Origin: Photobacterium angustum
GTDB lineage: Bacteria > Pseudomonadota > Gammaproteobacteria > Enterobacterales > Vibrionaceae
NCBI RefSeq assembly: GCF_002954615.1
Contig: NZ_MSCJ01000003.1
Coordinates: 868,001 to 932,000 of the forward strand
Length of the DNA: 64,000 nt
Reading direction: 5' to 3'
The notes beneath the pieces are model-generated. The model ran no database searches and had not been told where the DNA came from. It saw nothing but the letters and a program-made list of their open reading frames with translations. Below, piece by piece: positions 37,322 to 45,621 of this stretch; positions within the stretch are counted from its first letter, which is position 1, and every line of letters begins with the position of its first letter. The position numbers and the translations under genes are program-made.

Positions 37322-37858
37322 CTAAATATAATTTTTTGCTTCACTGTATGCCTCTATCTCCAAAGGCGTGCTGTTGTAACCGTAGATATAAATTTGCATC
37401 AAGTATTGCCGAATTTGTTCTTGTACACCGCGTTGTTCAAATTGACGAACATGAATAAGTTCATGGGCTAAGAGTTCACGATTATCTCGTTCTTTATTTT
37501 TGATCCAAATACCATATCCATAGGTGTATCCCGCCATATTAGGCCCCGCATAACCAGATTTTTTGGCTAATTGTGCTAATGTTGGATCTGTAGGAAATGG
37601 AAGTGTGTTGCTGTAATAAACATGCACTTTTTCTGGGTGTTTAATACCGATACGTTTGGCAATAGCTAATGCTTGCTTATTCAGTGGTTGACCTTTTTCT
37701 TGCGCGATTTTCTCTTGTTGTTTTACATATTCTGTCGCTGCGGGAAGAATAGCATTAATGCTTTCTGTTAATTTAGCAGGTGGGTTAGCGTAAATTTCAT
37801 CTCTGTTAATACACCCTGAAATTAATAGTGTGAACATGAGGATACATGCCAATCTCAT
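37322..37858 (-). CDS. Lipoprotein with HExxH metalloprotease-like motif
   Basis: 178 residues. There is a lipobox LLISGC with C16. A zinc-peptidase motif HELIH (H132, E133, H136) follows in an amphipathic helix (ELLAHELIHVRQFEQRG), and a downstream acidic helix (LEIEAYSEA, about 157-165) could donate the third ligand. It is anchored to a membrane in the periplasm. Family resembles DUF4157-type 'gluzincin' lipoproteins; substrate unknown. Confidence 0.75.
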   Translation of the reverse strand: MRLACILMFTLLISGCINRDEIYANPPAKLTESINAILPAATEYVKQQEKIAQEKGQPLNKQALAIAKRIGIKHPEKVHVYYSNTLPFPTDPTLAQLAKKSGYAGPNMAGYTYGYGIWIKNKERDNRELLAHELIHVRQFEQRGVQEQIRQYLMQIYIYGYNSTPLEIEAYSEAKNYI

Positions 37859-38217
37859 AACGATTCCTTTTTAAGTTTTCTACTTTCTTGTGTTATTAGG
37901 CATCGTATATAAGTGAATACTTGAGTGTTCCACTTTTACATAATAATACGAGCTATTTCACGAAAGTTGGAAAGAGTGATGAAAGCAGAGTATTTGAGAG
38001 TGAACTTGTTAATGAAGACTTTAAAATAGGTATTATTGATAACGGTTAGTTGCGTGTCAAAAACGTCAAATTCGCGGCATAGATGGAAAATGTTATTTTA
38101 GTGATTATTTTAACTTGTTGATAAATAAAGGCTGTCGTGTTTATGTCAGGCTTGTGACGTGATGTTTTTGATAAGATACCGTTAGGCTTTGGCGGAAAGT
38201 AGCAAAAAGGATTTGTA
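37859..38217. other. Intergenic region between divergent genes
   Basis: 359 bp with two promoters. I see no ORF, RNA or repeat in it. Confidence 0.4.
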
Positions 38218-38685
38218 ATGATTATTCGAAAATTACGACTACAACGTGGTTGGTCTCAGGAGCAACTTTCTCAATTAAGTGGATTAAGTATTCGTACGAT
38301 TCAACGTATTGAGCAAGGACAAAAAGCGGGGCTAGAATCACTCAAATCTTTAGCTGCTGTGTTTGAAATACAAGTATCAGATCTTCAAATGGAGCCGCCA
38401 ATGAATAAAGAAATAAATATTACAGAAGACGAAAAACAAGCGATTAACTATGTTAAAGGTATTAAAGGATTTTATTCGAATCTAACTACGTACGTATTAG
38501 TCATAAGTGCACTGTTCGTGATTAACTATTTTACGAGTCCTGGTTATTGGTGGGCAGTATGGCCTGCATTGGGCTGGGGGATTGGTATTGTGAGCCATGC
38601 GCTTAGTGCGTTTGAAGTCCTTAATATTTTCGGTCCTGAGTGGGAAAAAAAGCAAGTCGAAAAACGCTTGGGTCGAAAGTTATAA
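38218..38685 (+). CDS. XRE helix-turn-helix fused to a 2TM membrane domain
   Basis: 155 residues. The N-terminal XRE DNA-binding domain (IIRKLRLQRGWSQEQLSQLSGLSIRTIQRIEQGQ) is joined to a two-helix membrane domain (helices near 90-108 and 114-130) of the '2TM' type, ending in a charged RPGEWEKKQVEKRLGRKL-like tail. It may be a membrane-tethered regulator. AAAGGA precedes the ATG. It is monocistronic. Confidence 0.82.
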   Translation: MIIRKLRLQRGWSQEQLSQLSGLSIRTIQRIEQGQKAGLESLKSLAAVFEIQVSDLQMEPPMNKEINITEDEKQAINYVKGIKGFYSNLTTYVLVISALFVINYFTSPGYWWAVWPALGWGIGIVSHALSAFEVLNIFGPEWEKKQVEKRLGRKL

Positions 38686-38795
38686 CCTTAACTGTAAGTT
38701 ATTATCCCCGATTAAAATAACTACATAGAGTGGTTAAACCTAGAGCCCTATACTTTATAAAAACATAATAAAGGTAGGGCTATTTAAAATATATG

Positions 38796-39063
38796 TATAC
38801 CCAAGCGACTTCAAGATGCCTGATTCAGAGCGAAGTCACTGAGTTGGATTCAAGGAAGACAACGAAGCGGAATAGCGAGCTCTTTCCAAGTTGTCTGACG
38901 CAAGAAGTCGGCTCAGTGACACGCTCCCAAAGGGCGAGCGCCCTTAGCTCTCAGATTTTGTTAACGATTCTCAATGTAGAACCACTATATCTTCGAATCG
39001 TTGCCGCGCCTTAGAACTAAGGTCGTCTCGCTGAACACTGCATCTTGAGGTTGCTTGGGTATA
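38796..39063. repeat. Palindromic MITE-like element
   Basis: About 268 bp bounded by near-perfect inverted repeats: TATACCCAAGC.ACTTCAAGATGC at 38796-38819 and GCATCTTGAGGTTGCTTGGG.. at 39040-39063. The interior is GC-richer than the surroundings and contains further short inverted repeats (for example GGGCGAGCGCCC, and CGATTCTCAATG...CGAATCGTTG). There is no coding capacity worth calling. Elements with these ends recur in Photobacterium and Vibrio genomes as I recall; the class is a non-autonomous transposon or folded intergenic repeat. Confidence 0.8.
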
Positions 39064-39174
39064 TAGTTTCTTATTCTTTAAAAGAAGCAAACAAGTATAA
39101 ATATGCGATATCGTTTTAATGAGATAATCATGATAGGTTAACGATTCATGTAAGTGATATGTATTGGTGTAAAA

Positions 39175-41220
39175 ATGCTATCTTCCTTTGTCCGTAAAAC
39201 TTGGTCTACTCCTTCTATTAACTTCAGCCTTCGTGTATTCAGTGCATTATTATTAATTATTTTAATAGCTTTAATTTCTGGAGAAGTTAATTATGCAGTG
39301 ATGGCATTGATGGGTGTACCATCAACTTTAATTAGTGGGTTAGATATTGCAGGGCCAAGACGTTGGACGCGTTTTTTGATCTCATCAGTTGTATGGACAG
39401 GTGCGTTGTTAGTGTCTTACCTCATGCTATCTTATGCTATTCCATTGTGGATTACTTATGGGGTGTTATCGATATTAGCCGCAGGTTGTGCTCTTAATGG
39501 TCCGTTTTGGGGACGGTTAGGAGTCTCTAGCTTATTGACTACTGCTATGGCCTTGTCATTGTATAATTCAAAAGCTGACATATATTCCTATTTAATGCTG
39601 GTTTTAGGTTCATTAGGTTTTGCTTTATTCAGTTGGGCTTGGTTTGCATTATGGAAACACTATGCGCTAAAAGTGGGTTTAATTGCTATTTACGATCAGC
39701 TTAATGTTTTTTTTAAGCACAGAACCCAGTTTTTATTGGGTGAAGGTATCGAGAAAAAAGCAATAGAAACCAAATATCAATTGATTGAATTGTTTGAACA
39801 AGCCGTTCAATCAGAGTCATTTTTATTATCAAAAAACGATATAAACTCCTTAAAAAAAGAGTTATTTCTTGCTTCTGATATTTTTGAAGGCTTGATAAGT
39901 TGCCACACTAGAAATAAAGATCTGATCAGTCAGTTTCAACATGATGAAAAAAAGCGTCATCTGTTAATGAAATGGAGTGAAAATTGTCAACAGAGGTTAT
40001 TGTGTAAAGCGAAAGTACTCCAAAATTCACAAGTTACACTTCCTACAGAATCGTGTATTGCTATTGCAGATGAATTGATAGAGGCCGTTCAAGCTGAGTT
40101 AAATCATCAGACGGGATTTCATTACTGGGCGGCAAGTATTAAATATCTCTCTCGTCGAATTGAACTTGAACAACCATCGTTTGAAAGAAAGATAGAAATT
40201 CAACCCTTTGAATTAGCCTGGCATTTGCCAAAGAAAAATAATCCAATATGGCGACATGTGGCACGCTTCTCGTTGATCTTCACTTTGGGTGCAGTTATAG
40301 CGGACTCATTTCGTTTAGCGCATCCAGAGTGGGTATTTATTTCTATTATAGTGGTTATCCAACCGAGCTTTTCATCGACTAGAAGTAAAATATGGCAACG
40401 ATGGCTAGGCACAGGTTCAGGGTTATTATTTGCGACTGTGCTTATTTCCTGTGGACCCTCTGCTCTCCAAATTTATATACTGCTAACCATACTATTAGTA
40501 GTTGCCATATTAAATATGATTAAAAATTATGCAGTTACAATAGGTTGTACTACTGCGATGATGGTGTTGGTACCCCAAGTTGTAGCTAACAATGGCATTG
40601 ATATTGTTGTTCCTCGAATGATAGATAATCTTATCGGGTGCTCTTTAGTGTTAGTGGGCTATAGCGTACTTTGGCCACAATGGAGAGGAAAGGAGATCCA
40701 CGCTCAATCGATTAAAGCACTTCAAGCATCTAAAACCTTATTCTTGATGTGTTATGAGGAACTTCAATCTGAAAGTAATAAGATTGAGCCCACTCAATTT
40801 GGTAAAAAGCGTTTGGATATGTTATCGAAAGAACGAGGGCTAGAGCTGATTTATAATGAGATGCAGAATGAGCCTCGTTTCACACGCCGTGATCCTCAAT
40901 ACTATGAAGAGATGCTCAGCCATTATCGTTTGCTGTCTTACTATTTGTGTTTACTTATTCCTCTTGCAAGAAATGGAACCACAATACATAGTCTAACGGA
41001 CTGGGAAGGGACGATTAATCGAGCAATGGACGCTTTGATTTCAAGCATTCAAGGTGAAAAAGTCATTGAACTTCCCTATTTTGATGAAACAAATATACCA
41101 ATGACTTCAGGTAAGCCCACTAATGAGCAAGCAGCCTATGAGTTGGTTTGGTTATCTTTAATGGCTGTGAAACAAATGCATGATCTCGTACGTGATAAAT
41201 ACTCACAAGTTGCTAGTTAA
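39175..41220 (+). CDS. FUSC family inner-membrane transporter (aromatic-acid-exporter-like)
   Basis: 681 residues from ATG 39175, though the frame extends to GTG 39154. There are two groups of membrane helices (about 18-165 and 370-505) around a soluble helical domain, and a long cytoplasmic C-terminus. The second block (WRHVARFSLIFTLGAVIADS..HPEWVFISIIVVIQPSFSSTR..WQRWLGTGSG) is the FUSC signature. It is a distant paralogue of the gene at 22254. The substrate is unknown. Confidence 0.83.
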   Translation: MLSSFVRKTWSTPSINFSLRVFSALLLIILIALISGEVNYAVMALMGVPSTLISGLDIAGPRRWTRFLISSVVWTGALLVSYLMLSYAIPLWITYGVLSILAAGCALNGPFWGRLGVSSLLTTAMALSLYNSKADIYSYLMLVLGSLGFALFSWAWFALWKHYALKVGLIAIYDQLNVFFKHRTQFLLGEGIEKKAIETKYQLIELFEQAVQSESFLLSKNDINSLKKELFLASDIFEGLISCHTRNKDLISQFQHDEKKRHLLMKWSENCQQRLLCKAKVLQNSQVTLPTESCIAIADELIEAVQAELNHQTGFHYWAASIKYLSRRIELEQPSFERKIEIQPFELAWHLPKKNNPIWRHVARFSLIFTLGAVIADSFRLAHPEWVFISIIVVIQPSFSSTRSKIWQRWLGTGSGLLFATVLISCGPSALQIYILLTILLVVAILNMIKNYAVTIGCTTAMMVLVPQVVANNGIDIVVPRMIDNLIGCSLVLVGYSVLWPQWRGKEIHAQSIKALQASKTLFLMCYEELQSESNKIEPTQFGKKRLDMLSKERGLELIYNEMQNEPRFTRRDPQYYEEMLSHYRLLSYYLCLLIPLARNGTTIHSLTDWEGTINRAMDALISSIQGEKVIELPYFDETNIPMTSGKPTNEQAAYELVWLSLMAVKQMHDLVRDKYSQVAS

Positions 41221-41248
41221 GACAATTAATGGGTAATGAAGTATTTAA

Positions 41249-41277
41249 GAGAGTGAACAACTGTTCACTCTCTTTTT
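41249..41277. terminator. Convergent terminator (FUSC / XRE-cupin)
   Basis: GAGAGTGAAC-AACT-GTTCACTCTC perfect 10-bp stem with a following T5. Confidence 0.92.
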
Positions 41278-41291
41278 ATATGAATATAAAC

Positions 41292-41843
41292 CTAGTCTTC
41301 ATGCATTACTGTTGAGTAAGAAACGATGTTATGAAATACAACGGTTTCTGTCACTGCGCGATAGTCATGAGGTTTATCTGCCTCAAATCGAATACTTTCA
41401 CCTTTGGATAAATAGTGCCATTTATCATCGACATACACCCCTAACTCTCCCTCAGTAACAACAGAATGCTCAATCGTTCCAACCTTGTGTGGTGACGAAT
41501 GTTGCGTATGAAAGTGGGTTAGTGTGATTTCGAACATCTCAAATTTAACTGTAGGATCATAAGCGATTAACGTTTTCACATGCATATCGATATCGGCTGG
41601 AAAGATCCGTCCGTCAGTATCATTTTGATCACTAAAAAAAGCAGTGAATGATGAATTCAAACCACTAGATATCTTCCACAAGGTTGCCACGGTTGGGCTC
41701 GATTCTTTACGTTCTATTTGTCCTAGCATGGCTTTGGATACACCTGTTAATTTTGATGTTGCATCTAGGCTAAGTTTTTGTTTCTCACGCAATGCTTTTA
41801 AATGTTTCGATATTCTGGCTTTAAAAATTTCTTCGTTCATCAA
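41292..41843 (-). CDS. XRE-cupin transcriptional regulator (SutR/YdcN-like)
   Basis: 183 residues. It has an N-terminal helix-turn-helix (KLTGVSKAMLGQIERKESSPTVATLWKIS) almost identical in pattern to E. coli YdcN (SutR), and a C-terminal cupin with the His positions HFHTQHSS..H and KGESIRFEADKPH. It is divergent from a BenE-family gene, the same arrangement as ydcN-ydcO in E. coli. Three palindromes lie between them (41853-41939) and are the likely operators. Confidence 0.87.
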   Translation of the reverse strand: MMNEEIFKARISKHLKALREKQKLSLDATSKLTGVSKAMLGQIERKESSPTVATLWKISSGLNSSFTAFFSDQNDTDGRIFPADIDMHVKTLIAYDPTVKFEMFEITLTHFHTQHSSPHKVGTIEHSVVTEGELGVYVDDKWHYLSKGESIRFEADKPHDYRAVTETVVFHNIVSYSTVMHED

Positions 41844-41852
41844 TTTTCCTGT

Positions 41853-41870
41853 TGTGCGCTATAACGCACA
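41853..41870. promoter_or_regulatory. Operator repeat 1 (XRE-cupin regulator)
   Basis: TGTGCGCTATAACGCACA, a near-palindrome in the divergent promoter; the first of three at ~34-35 bp spacing. Confidence 0.75.
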
Positions 41871-41886
41871 ATGATAAGGTTCCGTC

Positions 41887-41904
41887 TGTGCGCTATAACG
41901 TACA
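41887..41904. promoter_or_regulatory. Operator repeat 2
   Basis: TGTGCGCTATAACGTACA, 34 bp from repeat 1; one substitution relative to it. Confidence 0.75.
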
Positions 41905-41921
41905 AATAAATCCACCTGTAT

Positions 41922-41939
41922 CGTGCGCTATAGCGCACA
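41922..41939. promoter_or_regulatory. Operator repeat 3
   Basis: CGTGCGCTATAGCGCACA, 35 bp from repeat 2, with an almost fully palindromic core (GTGCGCTATAGCGCAC). It lies 27 bp before the transporter ATG. Confidence 0.75.
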
Positions 41940-41966
41940 TGATAGCATTATTCTAAGGAGTAGAAA

Positions 41967-43148
41967 ATGAACGATCTGAGATTTAATTTAAGTCATATTT
42001 CAGCTGGAACAATTGCTGTTTTAGTCGGCTACACCTCGTCTGTTATTTTAGTTATTCATGCCCTAACAGAAATGGGGTTAGCTCAGTGGCAGGTTAATAG
42101 TTGGTTGTTTGCTCTGGGACTAATTATGGGCATAACCACCATCGCTTATTCTTTTTATTTTAAAGTACCAGTATTAACTGCATGGTCTACTCCCGGCGCT
42201 GCTTTTCTGATCACAGCGGTGCAGGGGTACAGCACGACAGATGTCATTGGCGCATTTATTGTTTGTGGTTTATTGACCTTTATTTCTGGGTTAATTCGTC
42301 CACTTGCTTTGGCGTTGCAACGTATCCCATCGCCAATAACTTCAGCTTTATTGTGTGGCGTCATATTGCCTATTTGTCTAAGTGGATTCACGCAAATAGA
42401 AACGCATCCATTCATGTTTTTGGTGTTGTTTAGCGTGTATATAATCACGAAACGGTTTATGGCTCGATATTCGATGTTGCTGACGTTACTCGCTTCTGTT
42501 GGTATTGCGCTGTATTCCAATACTTTAAATACCGCTTCAATCCATATGGCAATGCCAACATTTTATTGGCTAACTCCGAGCTTTCATTTTCAACCGATCA
42601 TTAATATCGCTATTCCTTTATATTTAATTACTATGTTGTCGCAAAATATTGCAGGTTTTGCAGTGCTTCAAAACTTTCAATTTAAAGTGCCAGTTCGGCC
42701 AGTATTTTTAGGAACTGGTTTAGTGAATATGATTGCTGCACCTTGTGGGATCTTCACGTTGAACCTTGCTGCAATAAGTGCCGCTATTTGTATGAATGAC
42801 GATATTGATGGTAAGCATAGTGATCGCTACAAAGCTGCTATCTGTGCTGGTGGGTTTTATATGTTAGTGGGTATTTGGGCATCGATTGTTGTCGCTATTT
42901 TCGTATCTTTGCCTGATGGATTAGCTGATATTCTTGCTAGTTTTGCTTTATTAACCACCTTAATTAGCTGCTTGTTTAATGCATTTTCTACCGATGAATA
43001 CCGAGAGTCGGCGATACTTACTTTATTAATAACTTTATCAGGTATTCATTTGTTAGGGATCAGTTCGGCTATATGGGGAGTGGGTATTGGTTTGTGCTAT
43101 TTCAAGTTAATGCAGAGTAGAAAAGCAGTATTAATTTCTGGGCGTTAA
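41967..43148 (+). CDS. BenE/YdcO-type transporter
   Basis: 393 residues and about 12 membrane helices. Family landmarks include TAWSTPGAAFL, RIPSPITSALLCGVILP and an AAPCGIFTLNLAAISAAICM loop. BenE members move benzoate with protons; E. coli YdcO is regulated by SutR in sulfur use, so the natural substrate here may not be benzoate. It is controlled with the divergent XRE-cupin gene. Confidence 0.85.
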   Translation: MNDLRFNLSHISAGTIAVLVGYTSSVILVIHALTEMGLAQWQVNSWLFALGLIMGITTIAYSFYFKVPVLTAWSTPGAAFLITAVQGYSTTDVIGAFIVCGLLTFISGLIRPLALALQRIPSPITSALLCGVILPICLSGFTQIETHPFMFLVLFSVYIITKRFMARYSMLLTLLASVGIALYSNTLNTASIHMAMPTFYWLTPSFHFQPIINIAIPLYLITMLSQNIAGFAVLQNFQFKVPVRPVFLGTGLVNMIAAPCGIFTLNLAAISAAICMNDDIDGKHSDRYKAAICAGGFYMLVGIWASIVVAIFVSLPDGLADILASFALLTTLISCLFNAFSTDEYRESAILTLLITLSGIHLLGISSAIWGVGIGLCYFKLMQSRKAVLISGR

Positions 43149-43442
43149 TAGGTGTATATCCAATTAGCCTTATATACAGCACAGTAAACCATTGCTTATT
43201 TAACAATGAATGGAATGCGATTAATAGTGTGCTTGTAAACAGTAATCACCATAATCTATTTGCTCAATAAATACTTCGTGTAAAAAACAATAAGGCACTG
43301 CTATTTGTCAGTTTTATGTAATTTATAACCCATTTTTGCTGTTATTGTTTGTTGTTTATCCTCTCAGTTGTTATGGTTGCGGCGAAATATTGTTTAGTGG
43401 TCTAAATAATATTATTGAGTTTACATAACAAGGTAGGATTTT

Positions 43443-45035
43443 TTGAATACTTCGACGGATAAAGTAAGTAGTAAATACAGTATAGAAACGACTGATTATC
43501 AAGTTGGACAAGATAATATTCAGCGCTGGGGTTTTGATATTCACAAACCGGTATTTGGTATTAGTGCGATATTAATTTTGCTATTTATTGCTGTGATGTT
43601 GGTTGTTGATCCTGCGACAGCAAAAACAGCATTAAATAATACTCGAAACGGCATTATGGAGCAGTTTGATAGCTACTTTATGTGGGCTGTTAATACTTTC
43701 GCAGTTTTTTGTATATTCTTAATGCTTTCACCACTAGGTAAAATTCGTATCGGTGGTAAAGAGGCAAAACCTGAACATTCAACATTGTCATGGAGTTCAA
43801 TGTTATTTGCTGCGGGTATTGCCAGCGGTATCATGTTTTTTGGTGTTGCAGAGCCAACAGCTTATTTCACTGACTGGTTTGGAACTCCTTTTAATGTTGT
43901 TGCTTTAACACCTGAAGCTAAGCAATTAGCGATGGCGGGTAGTGTATTCCATTGGGGGATCAGTGCATGGTCTATTTACGCAGTATCAGCGTTAGCGTTA
44001 GCCTTTTTTGCTTATAATAAGAACTTGCCGTTATCAATTCGATCTTTGTTGTTCCCTATTTTTGGTGATCGCGCATGGGGATGGTTAGGCCATGCCGTTG
44101 ATATTCTAGCCGTTGTTTCAACGTTATTTGGTTTGGTGACGTCTTTAGGTTTAGGTGCACAACAAGCGGCAAGTGGTATTAATTATGTATTTGGTACTCA
44201 CGGCGGCTTAGGGTTACAGTTCGGTATTATTGCCTTTGTTACATCAATCGCGATTTTTTCTGTAATACGAGGCATTGATGGCGGGGTTAAACTTTTAAGT
44301 AATATCAATATTGTTATTGCGTTTGGACTGTTAGTTTTAGTTGCCATTTTGGGTTTTGATGTTGTTAAACATTCACTACCTGATACATTTATGGCATATG
44401 CGAAGAACTTTTTTGCACTAAGTAATCCTATTGGTCGAACTGATGATACGTGGCGACATGGTTGGACTATCTTCTATTGGGCATGGTGGATTTCATATGC
44501 GCCATTTGTGGGTATCTTTATCGCTCGAGTATCAAAAGGACGAACAGTAAGACAGTTTATTTTTGCCGTTCTCTTTATTCCAACATTAGTAACAATGACT
44601 TGGTTTTCTGTCTTCGGTGGTATTGCAGTAGAGCAGGTAGCGACAAAGGTAGGAGAGTTGGGATTACATGGTCTGCAAGATCTATCCCTAACTTTATTCT
44701 ATGTATATGATGCGATGCCAATGAGCCTGTTGTTGTCTGTGATTTCGATTGTACTTATTTTAGTTTTCTTCGTGACATCATCGGATTCCGCATCGTTAGT
44801 TATCGACAGTATTACCGCTGGTGGTAAATTAGATGCGCCAGTACCACAACGTATTTTCTGGGCAACAATCGAAGGTGTTATTGCTGCCATTTTATTATGG
44901 GTCGGTGGTTCTCAAGCGTTAGAAGCATTGCAGTCTGGGGTTGTGATAACCGCGTTACCGTTTAGCTTTATTCTGGTAATTACCTGTGTAAGTTTATGGA
45001 AAGGGTTGATGAGTGAGCGGCACTTATATCCTTAA
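43443..45035 (+). CDS. BCCT family betaine/carnitine/choline transporter
   Basis: 530 residues and 12 membrane helices. The family's core motif is seen at WTIFYWAWWISYAPFVGIFIARVSKGRTVR, with MFFGVAEPTAYF and FFVTSSDSASLVID. The start is TTG at 43443 with AAGGTAGG upstream. It takes up quaternary-ammonium osmolytes with Na+ or H+, useful in marine salinity. It is monocistronic, followed by a hairpin terminator. Confidence 0.9.
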   Translation: MNTSTDKVSSKYSIETTDYQVGQDNIQRWGFDIHKPVFGISAILILLFIAVMLVVDPATAKTALNNTRNGIMEQFDSYFMWAVNTFAVFCIFLMLSPLGKIRIGGKEAKPEHSTLSWSSMLFAAGIASGIMFFGVAEPTAYFTDWFGTPFNVVALTPEAKQLAMAGSVFHWGISAWSIYAVSALALAFFAYNKNLPLSIRSLLFPIFGDRAWGWLGHAVDILAVVSTLFGLVTSLGLGAQQAASGINYVFGTHGGLGLQFGIIAFVTSIAIFSVIRGIDGGVKLLSNINIVIAFGLLVLVAILGFDVVKHSLPDTFMAYAKNFFALSNPIGRTDDTWRHGWTIFYWAWWISYAPFVGIFIARVSKGRTVRQFIFAVLFIPTLVTMTWFSVFGGIAVEQVATKVGELGLHGLQDLSLTLFYVYDAMPMSLLLSVISIVLILVFFVTSSDSASLVIDSITAGGKLDAPVPQRIFWATIEGVIAAILLWVGGSQALEALQSGVVITALPFSFILVITCVSLWKGLMSERHLYP

Positions 45036-45060
45036 GCTAATAGTAAATTAAATAATTATC

Positions 45061-45086
45061 AAAAAGTCGGCATTTGTCGGCTTTTT
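45061..45086 (+). terminator. Terminator of the BCCT gene
   Basis: AAAAAGTCGGCA pairs (two G-U) with TGTCGGCTTTTT, followed by more T. Confidence 0.75.
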
Positions 45087-45242
45087 GTTTTTCTAATCAT
45101 AAAATTCATCAATAGTGCAGGGTGATCCATCACTGAATTTTAAAATAATTACTTTATTTAGTTTGTCGACTACTAGCGAAAAGCCGAGTCTTTCTGCAAA
45201 CTGAAGCCAGTAATAAAGTCGTAAGTGAATGGAGTCACTAGA

Positions 45243-45458
45243 ATGATTAATTGGATCACCGTTGAGTCTAACTCAATTCGTAAAGTGGGTTATAACGAAA
45301 CAAAAAATGAGCTTTATGTTGATATGGGACAGCGTCAACCTTATTGCGTCTTTTCTGAAGTTTCCAAATATGCTTTTTTTCATTTTGCATCTGCAGAATC
45401 GGTAGAAGAGCATTTCAATAGCCATATTAAATCTGTTTATAGCCAAGTTATTGTTTAA
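45243..45458 (+). CDS. KTSC domain small protein
   Basis: 71 residues from ATG 45243 with GGAGTCACTAGA upstream; longer in-frame GTG at 45225 rejected. It has the pattern of a KTSC domain: an N-terminal beta-hairpin (SNSIRKVGYNETKNELYVDM) and 'YCVFSEVSKYAFFHFASAESVEEHFNSHIKSVY', split across ordinary length. KTSC folds are often found fused to lysyl-tRNA synthetase or alone; function unknown. Confidence 0.72.
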   Translation: MINWITVESNSIRKVGYNETKNELYVDMGQRQPYCVFSEVSKYAFFHFASAESVEEHFNSHIKSVYSQVIV

Positions 45459-45565
45459 TGCCTGTATGCACATGTTCGGTTTATTGCTTGTTTCTTAAGA
45501 TTTCATTTTTCGAATAAAATACAGATTGCTTAATAAACGCCACAGGCATATTTTTATGGTAATTG

Positions 45566-45594
45566 AGCGTAATCATAATGAGTAGAATTACGCT
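45566..45594. promoter_or_regulatory. Inverted repeat upstream of the RelA/SpoT-domain gene
   Basis: AGCGTAAT ... ATTACGCT, an 8-bp inverted repeat with a 13-nt loop, 28 bp before the ATG. Could be an operator or leader hairpin. Confidence 0.35.
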
Positions 45595-45621
45595 TATTTA
45601 TCGAAAATAGAGTAGGCAATA

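Noticed and set aside
38793..39014. Open frame of 73 codons
   Set aside because: It lies entirely inside the palindromic MITE-like element, has a Ser/Arg-rich random composition and no ribosome site.
42155..42520. 121-codon frame antisense to the BenE-like gene
   Set aside because: It follows the codon pattern of the opposite strand and lacks a start signal; the transporter frame has family motifs.
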